In this document: positions 32,619 to 42,213 of the stretch, piece by piece
How positions within the stretch are numbered: the first letter of the stretch is position 1
Layout: each line of letters starts with the position of its first letter
Assembly: GCF_016862435.1 (NCBI RefSeq)
Contig: NZ_BOMY01000039.1
Span: 62,001 to 126,000, forward strand
DNA from: Paractinoplanes tereljensis
GTDB taxonomy: Bacteria; Actinomycetota; Actinomycetes; Mycobacteriales; Micromonosporaceae
Direction of reading: 5' to 3'
Length of the DNA: 64,000 nucleotides
The notes under the pieces: model-generated
Told to the model about the DNA's origin: nothing
Seen by the model: the letters and a program-made list of their open reading frames with translations, nothing else
Database searches by the model: none
Translations under genes and position numbers: made by a program

Positions 32619-33543
32619 CGGCCGCCACACCCTGAAGACTTTCCCGGGGCCATGGCCCGGCGGCCGCCGGTTCGTTCGTCTGACCGCATTGCGGAACCGG
32701 CGGTCGGGTCGGACGGGACCGTCGACTGCGGGCAAGTCCTCCGCCTGCCGCTGCTGGGCGGCGCTGGAACTTGTCGGCCATGACCTTGCAGCCCACCGAC
32801 TCTGGTCACCGACTCCCAGAAAATCTATGTCCGCGATACTAGACATTCTGACTGGCTGTGGTTAATGTTCCTCTGGTCGAGAACGAAGTAGCCGTAAAGA
32901 CGCAGACGAGTGCCGCCCGACGGAGGCGGAGAGGCCGGACCGACACCGACCCGGCTCAGGTTTCACGCAGTCAACAGGAAAGTTCGGCAGCACCCCGGGT
33001 TCCCGGGCGCATCAGGTGGCGGGGCCGACGTCAGGTATCAGGGCTTCGCCGCAAGTCAGAACGTTCGTCGTACGTGTTCGGGGCCATGAAGTCGCGTGGG
33101 GTTCCAGGACCGGCGGACCAGAACGAGGCACGCAGATAGAAGCAAGTCAGAGGAAAGGGAGGGCCGTACACCGTTGGATCGCCCGCCGCCGGCCGCATCA
33201 CCAAGGGCTGGGCGCGGACACCGAAGTTTTCCATCGAACGAGAGGTGGTCTCCGGTCACGCTTATGCGATCCTCGCACCCGAAACCCGAATACCGGGCTG
33301 GTGCGGATACGACAACCCGACGCTCCTGTCGGTAGATGGTGTTTCTGACCCGCAACCCTTGGGCCCTGGCGCTTTCCAGCGCCGGGGCCCTCGTTATGCA
33401 GGTGACATGGCTCAACCCGACGACCTGCCCGGCGACCTGATTGACCCGCTCCGCTCCGAGGGGACCGCTGGAGGTGCTCCCACTCGGGGGCGCTGCCCGG
33501 CGGTTCGCGACCAGGGCGGCCGCCGGGCAGCGACGCCGATGTC
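32619..33543. other. Long intergenic region with a terminator-like hairpin, no recognised gene
   Basis: About 925 nt. Several open frames exist on both strands (for example 32858-33139), but they are Arg/Ser-rich and lack family similarity or good start signals. The only clear feature is the hairpin at 33361-33390. No tRNA-like cloverleaf was found. Confidence 0.5.
33361..33390. terminator. Strong GC-rich stem-loop
   Basis: GGGCCCTGGCGCT (33361-33373) pairs with AGCGCCGGGGCCC (33378-33390) with one G-T wobble and a TTCC loop. It lies downstream of the convergent catalase gene and probably terminates its transcript (154 nt past the stop codon) or one from the left. Confidence 0.55.
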
Positions 33544-35616
33544 TCAGTCGGCCGGCGGTACGGCGGAGGCCATCACGGCGTCGGCCCGGTCCCAGACGCG
33601 GTGCAGACCGAGCGCCGTGACAAGGTCGTCGATGAAGGCCTTGGCGACGACGTCACCGGCGAGGACGCCCGGCCCGTCGAGGTCGACGCCGACTGCCTGC
33701 AGCAGCCGGCCGCCGTCGCCCCACGCGCCGAGCGCCTTGAGGTGCCGGTACGCCTCCTGCAGGAGAAGGACCGTTTTGATGTCGGTGTCGGGGGCGGTAC
33801 CGGCGGCCACCAATACCGCGTCGAACTCGATCGAGCGAGCGGTCAGGATGCTCCGGTCGATCGGGAGGACCGAGCGGCCCTTGCCAAGAGTCCCGCCGTG
33901 CGGCGCGATGACCAGGACCTGCGCCCCGAGTTTCTCGGCCGCGGTGCGCAGTTTGCGGATCCCGGCGAGGTCCGAACCGTCGTCCGCGATCACGCCGATC
34001 TTCCGGCCGGCGATCGGGCCGGGTTCGACCACCACCTGCGACAGAGCGGCCGACACCGGAACGTCCTCCACCGGCGTACCGCTGGGGGCGGGAAGGCCGA
34101 GTCCGGCCGCCACCTGCGCACACAGGTCGGCGTCGACGTTGGCCAGCACCGTTAGTTGGCGTTCCTTGATCTTCTGCTCGAACACCTTGCCGAGCTCGAA
34201 CGTGAACGCCTCCACGATGTGCGCCTGCTCGACCGCGCTCAGGGAGCGGTAGAACATGGCCGGCTGGGTGAAGTGGTCGCCGAACGACACCGGGTTCTCC
34301 CGCACCGTGAAGCCGCTGACCGGGCGGGCGGTCTGCACATATCCACCGTCGCCGGCCCCGGCCACCTCCGGCAGGCCGTCGTCGAGGCTGTTGGGCCGGT
34401 ACGGTGCGATGCCCGTGGGGACGGCCTGCTGGTGCATGCCGTCGCGGAGCATGTCGTTGACCGGGCAGTGCGGCGCGTTGATCGGCAACTGGGCGAAGTT
34501 GGGACCGCCGAGCCGGGTCAGCTGGGTGTCGAGGTAGGAGAACAGTCGGGCCTGCATCAGCGGGTCGTTGGTGACCTCGATGCCGGGGACGAGGTGGCCG
34601 GTGTGGAAGGCGACCTGTTCGGTCTCGGCGAAGTAGTTGACCGGGTTGCGGTCCAGGGTGAGCTTGCCGATCAGCTGAACCGGGGCCAGTTCCTCCGGTA
34701 CGAGCTTGGTCGGGTCCAGCAGGTCGATGTCCTCGAACGTTTCGGTGCCGTCGTCGGGCATGACCTGAATGCCCAGCTCGAACTCCAGCGGCACGCCGGC
34801 GGTGATGCCGTCGGCCAGGTCGCGGCGGTGGAAGTCCGGGTCGACGCCGGCGGCGATCTGCGCCTCCTCCCACACCAGGGAGTGCACGCCCGCGACCGGC
34901 TTCCAGTGGAACTTGACCAGGTTGGTCTCGCCGTCCGCGTTGACCAGCCGGAAGGTGTGCACCCCGAAGCCTTCCATGGTCCGGTACGAGCGCGGGATGC
35001 CACGGTCGGACATGTTCCACATGACGTGATGGGTGGCCTCGGTATGCAGGGAGACGAAGTCCCAGAACGTGTCGTGCGCGGACTGGGCCTGCGGGATCTC
35101 GACGTCCGGGTGCGGTTTGCCGGCGTGGATGATGTCCGGGAACTTGATGCCGTCCTGGATGAAGAACACCGGGATGTTGTTGCCGACCAGGTCGAAGGTG
35201 CCTTCGCCGGTGTAGAACTTCACCGCGAACCCGCGGGTGTCGCGGACGGTGTCAGCCGATCCCCGGGAACCGAGGACGGTGGAGAACCGGACGAACACGT
35301 CGGTGCGCTCGCCGGCACGAAGGAACGCCGCCCGGGTCACCGACTCCGCCGTGCCGTACGCCTCGAACACGCCGTGGGCGGCCGCGCCACGCGCGTGGAC
35401 CACCCGTTCGGGGATGCGCTCGTGGTCGAAATGGGTGATCTTCTCGCGGAGGTGGAAGTCCTCCAGCAGGCTCGGGCCGCGTTCCCCGGCCTTCAGCGAA
35501 TGATCGGTGTCGGGCAACCGCAGGCCCTGAGCCGTGGTGAGAAACGAGCCGGTCTGCGACAGCTCCCGGGTCGCCGAGCCGGTGCTGTCGGCAGCATCCT
35601 TGCCAGGTGTGGCCAT
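33544..35616 (-). CDS. katE: Large-subunit (clade 2) catalase
   Basis: A 690-residue haem catalase with C-terminal flavodoxin/GATase1-like domain. ATG 35616 has GGTGGAG upstream. The core has RVVHARGAAAHGVFEAYG (distal His), FVRFSTV, GFAVKFYTGEGTFDLVGNN (distal Asn region) and RLFSYLDTQLTRLG (proximal Tyr). The C-terminal extra domain (about 540-690; KIGVIADDGSDL, DAVLVAAG) marks the HPII type. Length is typical of the family. Role: hydrogen peroxide detoxification. It faces away from the GAF-ANTAR gene. Confidence 0.96.
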   Translation of the reverse strand: MATPGKDAADSTGSATRELSQTGSFLTTAQGLRLPDTDHSLKAGERGPSLLEDFHLREKITHFDHERIPERVVHARGAAAHGVFEAYGTAESVTRAAFLRAGERTDVFVRFSTVLGSRGSADTVRDTRGFAVKFYTGEGTFDLVGNNIPVFFIQDGIKFPDIIHAGKPHPDVEIPQAQSAHDTFWDFVSLHTEATHHVMWNMSDRGIPRSYRTMEGFGVHTFRLVNADGETNLVKFHWKPVAGVHSLVWEEAQIAAGVDPDFHRRDLADGITAGVPLEFELGIQVMPDDGTETFEDIDLLDPTKLVPEELAPVQLIGKLTLDRNPVNYFAETEQVAFHTGHLVPGIEVTNDPLMQARLFSYLDTQLTRLGGPNFAQLPINAPHCPVNDMLRDGMHQQAVPTGIAPYRPNSLDDGLPEVAGAGDGGYVQTARPVSGFTVRENPVSFGDHFTQPAMFYRSLSAVEQAHIVEAFTFELGKVFEQKIKERQLTVLANVDADLCAQVAAGLGLPAPSGTPVEDVPVSAALSQVVVEPGPIAGRKIGVIADDGSDLAGIRKLRTAAEKLGAQVLVIAPHGGTLGKGRSVLPIDRSILTARSIEFDAVLVAAGTAPDTDIKTVLLLQEAYRHLKALGAWGDGGRLLQAVGVDLDGPGVLAGDVVAKAFIDDLVTALGLHRVWDRADAVMASAVPPAD

Positions 35617-35727
35617 GACAAACTCCACCTAACCTTGGTACGGGGGTGGAGGCGACCTGTTTCACCTTCGCCGCCAACGTAACACCGGACCGGCCCGACT
35701 GCCGGAATGATCCAACGAGGGAGTGTC

Positions 35728-36414
35728 GTGACCGGCAGTGACGAGGACGCGCTGGAACAACTTGGCCGCGCAGCCCGGGCGCTACGGGTGGACGGTTCTT
35801 TCCCCTCCGATGGGCTGGACACGATCGTCACCCAGGCCGTGGAGACCGTCCCGGCCGCCGCCTGGGCGGGTTTGATCGAGCTGGAGAACGGCCGGCTCGA
35901 GCCCCGGGCCACCTACGGTCAACCGCCGCACGTGCTCGATCAACTCCAGCAGAAGCTCGGCGCCGGCCCGTGCATCGAGGCCGCCCGTGAGCAGGATGTG
36001 GTGGTCATCGACGACACCGGCACCGACGCGCGCTGGCCGGAATTCGCCTCGGTCGCCGGGCAGGAGGGCGTGGGCAGCATGCTGTGTGCGCCGCTCTGGG
36101 TCGATCGCCGCCGGCTCGGCACGCTCAGCCTCTACGGCGACACCACGCACGCCTTCGGCGACGCCGAGCGGCGGCTCGCGACGCTCTACGCCACGCTGGC
36201 CGCCCTGGCGCTCGCCGACGGTCAACGCGTCGCGAACCTGACCCTCGCTCTCGACAGCCGTGACCTGATCGGCCAGGCCAAAGGCATTCTCGTCGAGCGA
36301 CTCAAGATCACCCCGGACGCCGCTTTCGCCATGCTGTCCCAGGCATCGCAGAACACCAACCGGAAGCTCGTGGCCGTCGCCGAGCACCTGGTGAGCACCG
36401 GCAGCCTGGACTGA
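35728..36414 (+). CDS. GAF- and ANTAR-domain regulator
   Basis: A 228-residue protein. GTG 35728 with GAGGGAG upstream is chosen over ATG 35707. The N-terminal GAF domain (about 20-160; AWAGLIELENGRLEPRATYG, SMLCAPLWVDRRRLGTLSLY) is followed by an ANTAR RNA-binding domain (about 170-225; LIGQAKGILVERLKITPDAAFAML). Such proteins bind terminator/antiterminator hairpins and act by antitermination; the target is unknown. Confidence 0.92.
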   Translation: MTGSDEDALEQLGRAARALRVDGSFPSDGLDTIVTQAVETVPAAAWAGLIELENGRLEPRATYGQPPHVLDQLQQKLGAGPCIEAAREQDVVVIDDTGTDARWPEFASVAGQEGVGSMLCAPLWVDRRRLGTLSLYGDTTHAFGDAERRLATLYATLAALALADGQRVANLTLALDSRDLIGQAKGILVERLKITPDAAFAMLSQASQNTNRKLVAVAEHLVSTGSLD

Positions 36415-36554
36415 TAAGCCGGAAGCCGGCCGCTGAGGCCGTGATGCTGCGTCCTGATCGCCGACCCGGCCCTCCGGATTTTAAGCGGTGCAACGGGGTA
36501 CAAAGTGTTTGAGCCGCCCGGGTGGCGGTATCCCGTCGTTGTGAGGACAACGAG

Positions 36555-38015
36555 ATGAGTGACTCGTACGAGTTCGTGGTGGTCGCCAACCGCCTCCCGG
36601 TCGACGAGGTCACCGCGGAGGATGGCAGTCGCAGCTGGGCGCGGAGCCCTGGCGGTCTGGTCAGCGCGTTGCAACCGATCGTGCGGCGGCAGGGCGGCGC
36701 CTGGGCCGGGTGGACCGGTCAACCGGGTGACGCGCCGGAGCCGTTCGACACCGACGGCATGCACCTGCACCCGGTCGGCTTGAGCGCCGACGACGTCGAC
36801 CGGTACTACGAGGGCCAGTCCAACGGCACCATCTGGCCGTTGTTCCATGACGCCGTCGAGCAGCCGACCCACCGCCGTCCGTGGCGGCAGGCGTACGAGG
36901 CGGTGAACCGCCGGTTCGCCGAGGCGGCCGCGCTCCTAGCCGCACCCGACGGCACGGTGTGGGTCCACGACTACCAGCTGATGCTGGTGCCGGCGATGCT
37001 GCGTGAGCTGCGACCGGACCTGCGCATCGGGTTCTTCCTGCACATCCCGTTCCCGCCGGTCGAGCTGTTCATGCAACTGCCCCGCCGGGCCGACATCCTG
37101 CGTGGCCTGCTCGGCGCGGACCTGGTCGGCTTCCAGCGCCCGCTCGCCGCCCAGAACTTCCTGCAGCTCACCGGCCGCCTCCTCGGCCTGGACCCGCAGG
37201 AGGAACACGTCGTCGTGGACGGACGGACCGTCACCGCACGGGCCTTCCCGATCTCGATCGACGTCACCGAGGTCGAGGAACTGGCCGCCGACCCCGCCGT
37301 ACAGGCCGAGGCCCGCCGGATGCGCACCGAACTCGGCGGCGACCGCCGCCTGCTGCTCGGCGTCGACCGCCTCGACTACACCAAGGGCATCGAACAAAGA
37401 CTTGAGGCGTACGGCGAACTACTCGCCGACGGCACCGTGTCCAACGACGACGTGGTGCTGGTGCAGGTCGCCACCCCGAGCCGGATGCGGGTCAAGGAAT
37501 ATCAGGAGCTGCGCGCCCGGGTGGAACGCGAGGTCGGCCGGATCAACGGCGAGTACGGAGCGGTCGGCCAGGTTCCCGTGCACTACCTGTTCCAGTCGAT
37601 GAACCGCGCCGAGCTGGTCGCGCTGTACCTCGCCGCCGACGTCATGGTCATCACTCCGCTGCGCGACGGCATGAACCTCGTCGCCAAGGAGTACGTCGCG
37701 GCCCGCCACGACGATCAGGGCGCCCTGGTGCTGAGCGAATTCGCCGGAGCCGCCGCCGAGCTGCCGACCGCATTCCTGGTCAACCCGCACGACGTCGAGG
37801 ACCTCAAACGCGCCATCACCGACGCCCTGCACGCCGATGGCGCGGAGCAGGCGGAACGGATGAAGCCGATGCGTACGCAGGTCCGCGACAACGACATCGA
37901 CAAATGGGCAAGCGACTTCCTCGAAACTCTCGGAACCATTTCAGAGGACAACGACAAAGGGCTCGGCGGGCTCATTCTGGATGGCGACGATCTCCGCCAT
38001 GGCGGTAACCGCTGA
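36555..38015 (+). CDS. otsA: Trehalose-6-phosphate synthase
   Basis: A 486-residue GT20 enzyme that joins UDP/ADP-glucose and glucose-6-phosphate in trehalose synthesis. N-terminal FVVVANRLPVDE and RSPGGLVSALQPIV form the donor/acceptor pocket. Also present are VWVHDYQLMLVP, FFLHIPFPP, GVDRLDYTKGI and ITPLRDGMNLVAKEYVAA. ATG 36555 is chosen. No otsB phosphatase gene is adjacent. Position next to catalase and GAF-ANTAR genes fits a stress-protection role. Confidence 0.96.
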   Translation: MSDSYEFVVVANRLPVDEVTAEDGSRSWARSPGGLVSALQPIVRRQGGAWAGWTGQPGDAPEPFDTDGMHLHPVGLSADDVDRYYEGQSNGTIWPLFHDAVEQPTHRRPWRQAYEAVNRRFAEAAALLAAPDGTVWVHDYQLMLVPAMLRELRPDLRIGFFLHIPFPPVELFMQLPRRADILRGLLGADLVGFQRPLAAQNFLQLTGRLLGLDPQEEHVVVDGRTVTARAFPISIDVTEVEELAADPAVQAEARRMRTELGGDRRLLLGVDRLDYTKGIEQRLEAYGELLADGTVSNDDVVLVQVATPSRMRVKEYQELRARVEREVGRINGEYGAVGQVPVHYLFQSMNRAELVALYLAADVMVITPLRDGMNLVAKEYVAARHDDQGALVLSEFAGAAAELPTAFLVNPHDVEDLKRAITDALHADGAEQAERMKPMRTQVRDNDIDKWASDFLETLGTISEDNDKGLGGLILDGDDLRHGGNR

Positions 38016-38162
38016 CCCGTTCGGTTGACGGCGTGGTGCCCGGCTGATCGACGTCGATCCGTACGGAACCAGGGTCGATGCCTTCCGAATGATGCATACG
38101 GCGCCAAAGGAAATGTCCCCGTAGTCAAGCATGTCTACGACGACTTCGGGTAACAGCCGCGC

Positions 38163-38396
38163 ATGGACGCCGGACGGGACAGCGGCAGAGCACGAACCAG
38201 GACCGCCGCCCTGATGCGCTCGACCGTTGAGCAGTTAAGGCTCGCGGCACGACGACTCCGATCCCTGGCTGAGACGTCGCCGAGCGAGCAGACCGCGACG
38301 CGGCTGCGGGCATTAGGTCACGATGTGTCGGCGAAGGCTGACGACATTGAAGAACGCGCTGACCAGATAGACGACGGCACTCCGACCAACACCTGA
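38163..38396 (+). CDS. Hypothetical small helical protein
   Basis: A 77-residue frame. ATG 38163 or 38214 may be the start (MRSTVEQLRLAARRLRSLAE is the better-looking beginning). An amphipathic helix with LRLAARRLRSLAE and LRALGHDVSAKADDIEERAD suggests a coiled-coil or helical protein. No family recognised; low certainty that it is expressed. Confidence 0.4.
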   Translation: MDAGRDSGRARTRTAALMRSTVEQLRLAARRLRSLAETSPSEQTATRLRALGHDVSAKADDIEERADQIDDGTPTNT

Positions 38397-38507
38397 GCGC
38401 GGTCCTGCGCGACGCTGTGCAGCATCTACGCCCGGGACGACCCCGTTGGCGCGGACTGCGGACGTCGCAGTAACGGTCTGCCTCGGGTCTTGTCTTGCAC
38501 GGGGTGG

Positions 38508-39590
38508 TCACCAGTCCAGGAGCACCAGCTCCGAGCAGAAGCCCGGCCCCATGGCGAGCATCACGGCCGGACGGCTCGCCGCGACGGGGTCACGGGTCGC
38601 CAGCGTCTCCTGCAGGACGTGCAGTACGGACGAGGAGGACAGGTTCCCGACCGACGCCAGACTGCGTCGCGTCACGTCGAGCGCATCCGGTTTCAGCCCC
38701 AGGGTGCGAACGATGGCCTCGATGACTTTCGGGCCGCCCGGATGGGCGATCCAGGTGTCGACGTCACTCACGGCCAGCCCGTGCGCGGCGAGGAAGGTCT
38801 CGACGTCACCCTTCAGGTAGGTGTCGACGATGTCGGGGACCGTGGCCGCGAGCACGAGCTGGAAACCGGTCTCGCCGATGTCCCAGCCCATGACCCGCTC
38901 GGAGTCCGGGTAGAGCCGGCTGCGCGTCGCCCGTACCCGGGGAGCGTGGTCGTGCCCGGCCGCCGCCGCCCGCCGTTCCCCCAGGACCACGACCGCCGCC
39001 GCGCCATCCCCGAACAGACCGGAACCGACCAGGTTCGCCGTCGAGGTGTCGCCCCGCTGGAAGGTGAGCGAGCACAACTCGACCGACAGGAGCACCGCCA
39101 CGTCGTCCGGGCGGCCCTGGAGGTAGTCGTGGATCCGGGCGATACCGGCCGCACCCGCGACGCATCCCAGTCCGAACAGCGGCATCCGCTTGACGTCGTC
39201 ACGCAGCCCGAGCCGGTGGGCGATGCGCGCGTCCAGGCTGGGGACGGCCAGCCCGGTCACCGAGGTCGTCACGATCAGGTCCACGTCGGACGGCACCAGG
39301 CCGGCCGCGGCCAGGGCCGCGGCAACGGCGTCCGAACCGAGCCGGCGGCCCACGTCGATCCACACGTCGTTGGCCGCGCCGAAGCCGCCGAGGTCGCGGT
39401 AGCGGTCCAGGGGAAGAGCAAGGTGCCGGGTACGGACTTCGGCCGCGGTGTGCAGCCGCCGCATCAGCTCGCGACGGACAACGGCCGCCGGCTCGTCACC
39501 GAGGAGGGCATCGGCCAGCACCCCGGTTATCTGCTCCTGCGAATACACGTGCTCAGGCAGGACAGCCCGGGCGGCAACGATTCTTGACAT
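38508..39590 (-). CDS. Type III polyketide synthase
   Basis: A 360-residue chalcone/stilbene synthase-like enzyme. The catalytic triad is complete: Cys143 in GLGCVAGAAG, His283 in IAHPGGPKV and Asn316 in SVGNLSSSS. GFG-type region LAMGPGF is near the C-terminus. It condenses malonyl-CoA units on a CoA starter, giving pyrones, resorcinols or naphthalenes; product class cannot be set. No methyltransferase, oxidase or cytochrome P450 gene is adjacent. The TetR gene lies 108 nt upstream on the same strand. Confidence 0.93.
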   Translation of the reverse strand: MSRIVAARAVLPEHVYSQEQITGVLADALLGDEPAAVVRRELMRRLHTAAEVRTRHLALPLDRYRDLGGFGAANDVWIDVGRRLGSDAVAAALAAAGLVPSDVDLIVTTSVTGLAVPSLDARIAHRLGLRDDVKRMPLFGLGCVAGAAGIARIHDYLQGRPDDVAVLLSVELCSLTFQRGDTSTANLVGSGLFGDGAAAVVVLGERRAAAAGHDHAPRVRATRSRLYPDSERVMGWDIGETGFQLVLAATVPDIVDTYLKGDVETFLAAHGLAVSDVDTWIAHPGGPKVIEAIVRTLGLKPDALDVTRRSLASVGNLSSSSVLHVLQETLATRDPVAASRPAVMLAMGPGFCSELVLLDW

Positions 39591-39697
39591 CCCGGAACCG
39601 TATCGTTGTCGATCACTGCGACAGGTGTCACCGCTCGCAGAAGCGGGCGCCGCCAGGCTGGTGATCGCAGAGAGTGGGGAACCGCATCCGATATCGA

Positions 39698-40345
39698 TTA
39701 CGCCTCGCGGGTCGTGAGGTGGGCCACCACCAGGTCGCCGACCATCCGGCGCAAATGCTCCCGGCTTTGCGGATCGAGCAGGTCACGGTTGAAGATGGCC
39801 TGAAAGGTGTAACGGTTGGCGCCGCGGAAGACGCAAAAGGCGCTGATGATCATATGGACGTCGAGGGCGTCGACGTCGTCGCGGAAGACGCCCGCGGCAA
39901 CTCCTCGCCCAAGAATTCGGGTGAGCACTTCGAGAGCGGGTGCAGCAAGGACATCCCGAGCTTCCGAACGCCGCAGATGCTGGGCGTAATGGATGTTCTC
40001 GATGGCGACCAGGCGGACGAAGTCCTGATGGGACTCGTGGTGGTCGAAGGTGAGCTCGGCCAGCCGGCGCAGTGCGTCAACCGGCGCCAGGTGGTCGACA
40101 TTGAGTTGCTGCTCCAGGGAGCGGATGTGCCGGTACGCCCCCTCCAGCACAGCCAGATAGAGCCCTTCCTTGCCACCGAAGTAGTAGTAGATCATCCGCT
40201 TGGTGGTGCTGGTCTTGGCGGCTATCTCGTCCACCCGGGCACCGGCATAGCCTTGATCAGCGAATTCGTGCGTCGCCACCTCGATGATCTCGGCGCGGGT
40301 CCGCTCGGCGTCGCGGGTCCGGGGCGGGGCGATGTCAGATGCCAT
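39698..40345 (-). CDS. TetR-family repressor of the hydroaromatic catabolism genes
   Basis: A 215-residue TetR protein. The DNA-binding domain (about 12-60) includes RAEIIEVATHEFADQGYAGARVDEIAAKTSTTKRMIYYYFGGKEGLY. A C-terminal effector domain of TetR_C type follows (LAELTFDHHESHQDFVRLV). It is divergent from the dehydratase-type gene across a perfect 24-bp palindrome that it very likely binds. Related regulators control shikimate/quinate catabolism. A partial copy of the palindrome lies upstream of the shikimate dehydrogenase gene. Confidence 0.9.
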   Translation of the reverse strand: MASDIAPPRTRDAERTRAEIIEVATHEFADQGYAGARVDEIAAKTSTTKRMIYYYFGGKEGLYLAVLEGAYRHIRSLEQQLNVDHLAPVDALRRLAELTFDHHESHQDFVRLVAIENIHYAQHLRRSEARDVLAAPALEVLTRILGRGVAAGVFRDDVDALDVHMIISAFCVFRGANRYTFQAIFNRDLLDPQSREHLRRMVGDLVVAHLTTREA

Positions 40346-40374
40346 GAGTCGACTCTAGTAGCCCGACGGCCTAG

Positions 40375-40398
40375 AGTGTACGAACTAGTTCGTACACT
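40375..40398. promoter_or_regulatory. Perfect 24-bp palindrome, TetR operator
   Basis: AGTGTACGAACT (40375-40386) is followed immediately by its exact reverse complement AGTTCGTACACT (40387-40398), in the 68-nt gap between the TetR gene and the divergent dehydratase gene. It ends 15 nt before the start codon of the latter, so binding would block its promoter and probably autoregulate the repressor. Confidence 0.8.
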
Positions 40399-40413
40399 TC
40401 TGGAGGACTTCCG

Positions 40414-42213
40414 ATGGCGCGCACGAGCATCGCGACAGTGTGTCTCTCCGGCACTCTCGAGGATCGTCTCGACGCTGCGGGGGCCGCGGGATTCGACGCC
40501 GTCGAGATCTTCGAGAACGACCTGATCGCGGCCGCGAGCACACCGGAGCAGATCCGGGCCCGGGTGGCTGACCTCGGCCTCACCATCAGCCTCTACCAGC
40601 CGTTCCGCGACGCCGAGGGAGCGCCGGCCGAGCGATTCGCCGCCGTCCGGCGCCGGATGACGGCCAAACTCGACCTGATGGCCCGCCTCGGCGCGGACAC
40701 CGTGCTGATCTGCTCCTCCGTCGCTCCCGACACCATCGACGACGATGACCTGGCCGCCGAGCAGTTGCGCACGCTCGCCGAGCTGGCCGACGACCGCGGG
40801 ATGCGCATCGCCTACGAGGCCCTGGCCTGGGGACGGCACGTCTCCACCTGGCAACGCTCGTGGGAGATCGTCCGGCGGGCCGGCCATCCGGCGCTCGGCC
40901 TGTGCCTCGACAGCTTCCACGTGCTGTCCCGCACCGATCAGTACGCCGACATCGCCGGGATCCCCGGCGACCGCGTCTTCTTCCTGCAGCTGGCGGACGC
41001 TCCCCGGTTGTCGATGGACGTGCTGCAGTGGAGCCGGCACCATCGCCTGTTCCCCCTGCAGGGCAGCCTCGACCTGGTCGGATTCACCAAGGCGGTGCTG
41101 GCGACCGGCTACCGCGGACCGCTGTCGCTGGAGGTGTTCAACGACGTCTTCCGGCAGGCCGATCCGCATCGTACGGCGGTCGACGCGCGCCGGTCGCTCA
41201 CCGCGTTGCAGGACTGCCTCGACGGCGGCGGGTTCCCCGCCTCGTCGCTGACCGGTCTCGCGTTCACCGAACTGGGCGTTGACGCCGACTCCGGGCCTCA
41301 GATGGAGGCGCTGCTCGGCGCCCTCGGCTTCACCCATTCCGGGCAGCACCGGTCCAAACCGGTCCAGCTGTGGGAGCAGGGCGACGCCCGGATCCTACTG
41401 AACTCCGGCGTCGGCGAGGCGGCGATCAGCGCGTTCGCCCTGGAGAGCAGCGACCCGGAGGCGGCCGCCCGCCGCGCGGCGCACCTGCACGCGCGACCCC
41501 TTCCGCGCCGCCGACGACAGCGCGAGGCCGATCTGACCGCGGTCGCGGCTCCCGACGGCACGGCGGTGTTCTTCTGCCGCACCGAGCCGGTCGGCGAGCA
41601 CGGCTGGCTGGACGACTTCCTGCCGACCGGCGAGCCGCGCGCCCTGTCGACCGGCATCACGGCAATCGACCATCTCTCGCTGGCTCAGCCGTTCGACCGC
41701 TACGACGAGGCGGCCCTGTTCTACCGCGCCGTGCTGGGCCTGACCGACGACGAGGCGGGCGAGTTCGCGGCGCCGTTCGGACTCGTGCGCACCCTCGCCA
41801 TCCGCAATGCCGACCGCAGCGTACGGGTCGCGCTCAGCGTGCCGGTGCTGCGCCGCGGTGACTGGGCTCCGGCGATCCCTCATCCCCAGCACATCACCCT
41901 GGCCACCGATGACCTGCCGCGGACGGCCGCCGCACTGGCGGCGGCCGGGATGATCCTGCCGATCCCGGCCAATTACTACGACGACCTCGACGCCCGCATC
42001 TCCGCGCCGGCCGCGGTCCGCCGCCTCGGTGTGATGTACGACGAGGACGAGCACGGCAGCTATTGGCAATTGTTCACCCCCGTCATCGGTTCGCGGGTCT
42101 TCGTCGAGGTCGTGCAGCGGGTCGGCGACTACCGTGGTTACGGCTTCGCCAACGACCCGGTACGGATGGCGGCGCACCGGCAGCAGCGGCTGCGCGAGGA
42201 GATCAAGGACTGA
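40414..42213 (+). CDS. 3-Dehydroshikimate dehydratase-type protein (TIM barrel plus HPPD-like domain)
   Basis: A 599-residue two-domain protein. The N-terminal domain (about 1-270) is a sugar-phosphate isomerase/AsbF-QuiC-like TIM barrel, with TVCLSGTLEDRLDAA, AYEALAWGRH (metal Glu), LCLDSFHVLSRTD and LSLEVFNDVFRQAD (metal Glu). The C-terminal half (about 285-595) resembles 4-hydroxyphenylpyruvate dioxygenase (VOC), for example FTELGVDADSGPQM, ITAIDHLSLAQPFDRYDEAALFYRAVLGL and GSRVFVEVVQRVGDYRGYG. Such fusions convert 3-dehydroshikimate to protocatechuate. ATG 40414 follows GGAGGA. The 3' end overlaps the convergent oxidoreductase gene by 11 nt. Paralogue of the gene at 61627. Confidence 0.88.
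   Translation: MARTSIATVCLSGTLEDRLDAAGAAGFDAVEIFENDLIAAASTPEQIRARVADLGLTISLYQPFRDAEGAPAERFAAVRRRMTAKLDLMARLGADTVLICSSVAPDTIDDDDLAAEQLRTLAELADDRGMRIAYEALAWGRHVSTWQRSWEIVRRAGHPALGLCLDSFHVLSRTDQYADIAGIPGDRVFFLQLADAPRLSMDVLQWSRHHRLFPLQGSLDLVGFTKAVLATGYRGPLSLEVFNDVFRQADPHRTAVDARRSLTALQDCLDGGGFPASSLTGLAFTELGVDADSGPQMEALLGALGFTHSGQHRSKPVQLWEQGDARILLNSGVGEAAISAFALESSDPEAAARRAAHLHARPLPRRRRQREADLTAVAAPDGTAVFFCRTEPVGEHGWLDDFLPTGEPRALSTGITAIDHLSLAQPFDRYDEAALFYRAVLGLTDDEAGEFAAPFGLVRTLAIRNADRSVRVALSVPVLRRGDWAPAIPHPQHITLATDDLPRTAAALAAAGMILPIPANYYDDLDARISAPAAVRRLGVMYDEDEHGSYWQLFTPVIGSRVFVEVVQRVGDYRGYGFANDPVRMAAHRQQRLREEIKD

Noticed and set aside
33240..33340. Possible tRNA upstream of the hairpin at 33361
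   Set aside because: No cloverleaf or TTCGA-type T-loop could be traced; only GC-rich sequence was found.
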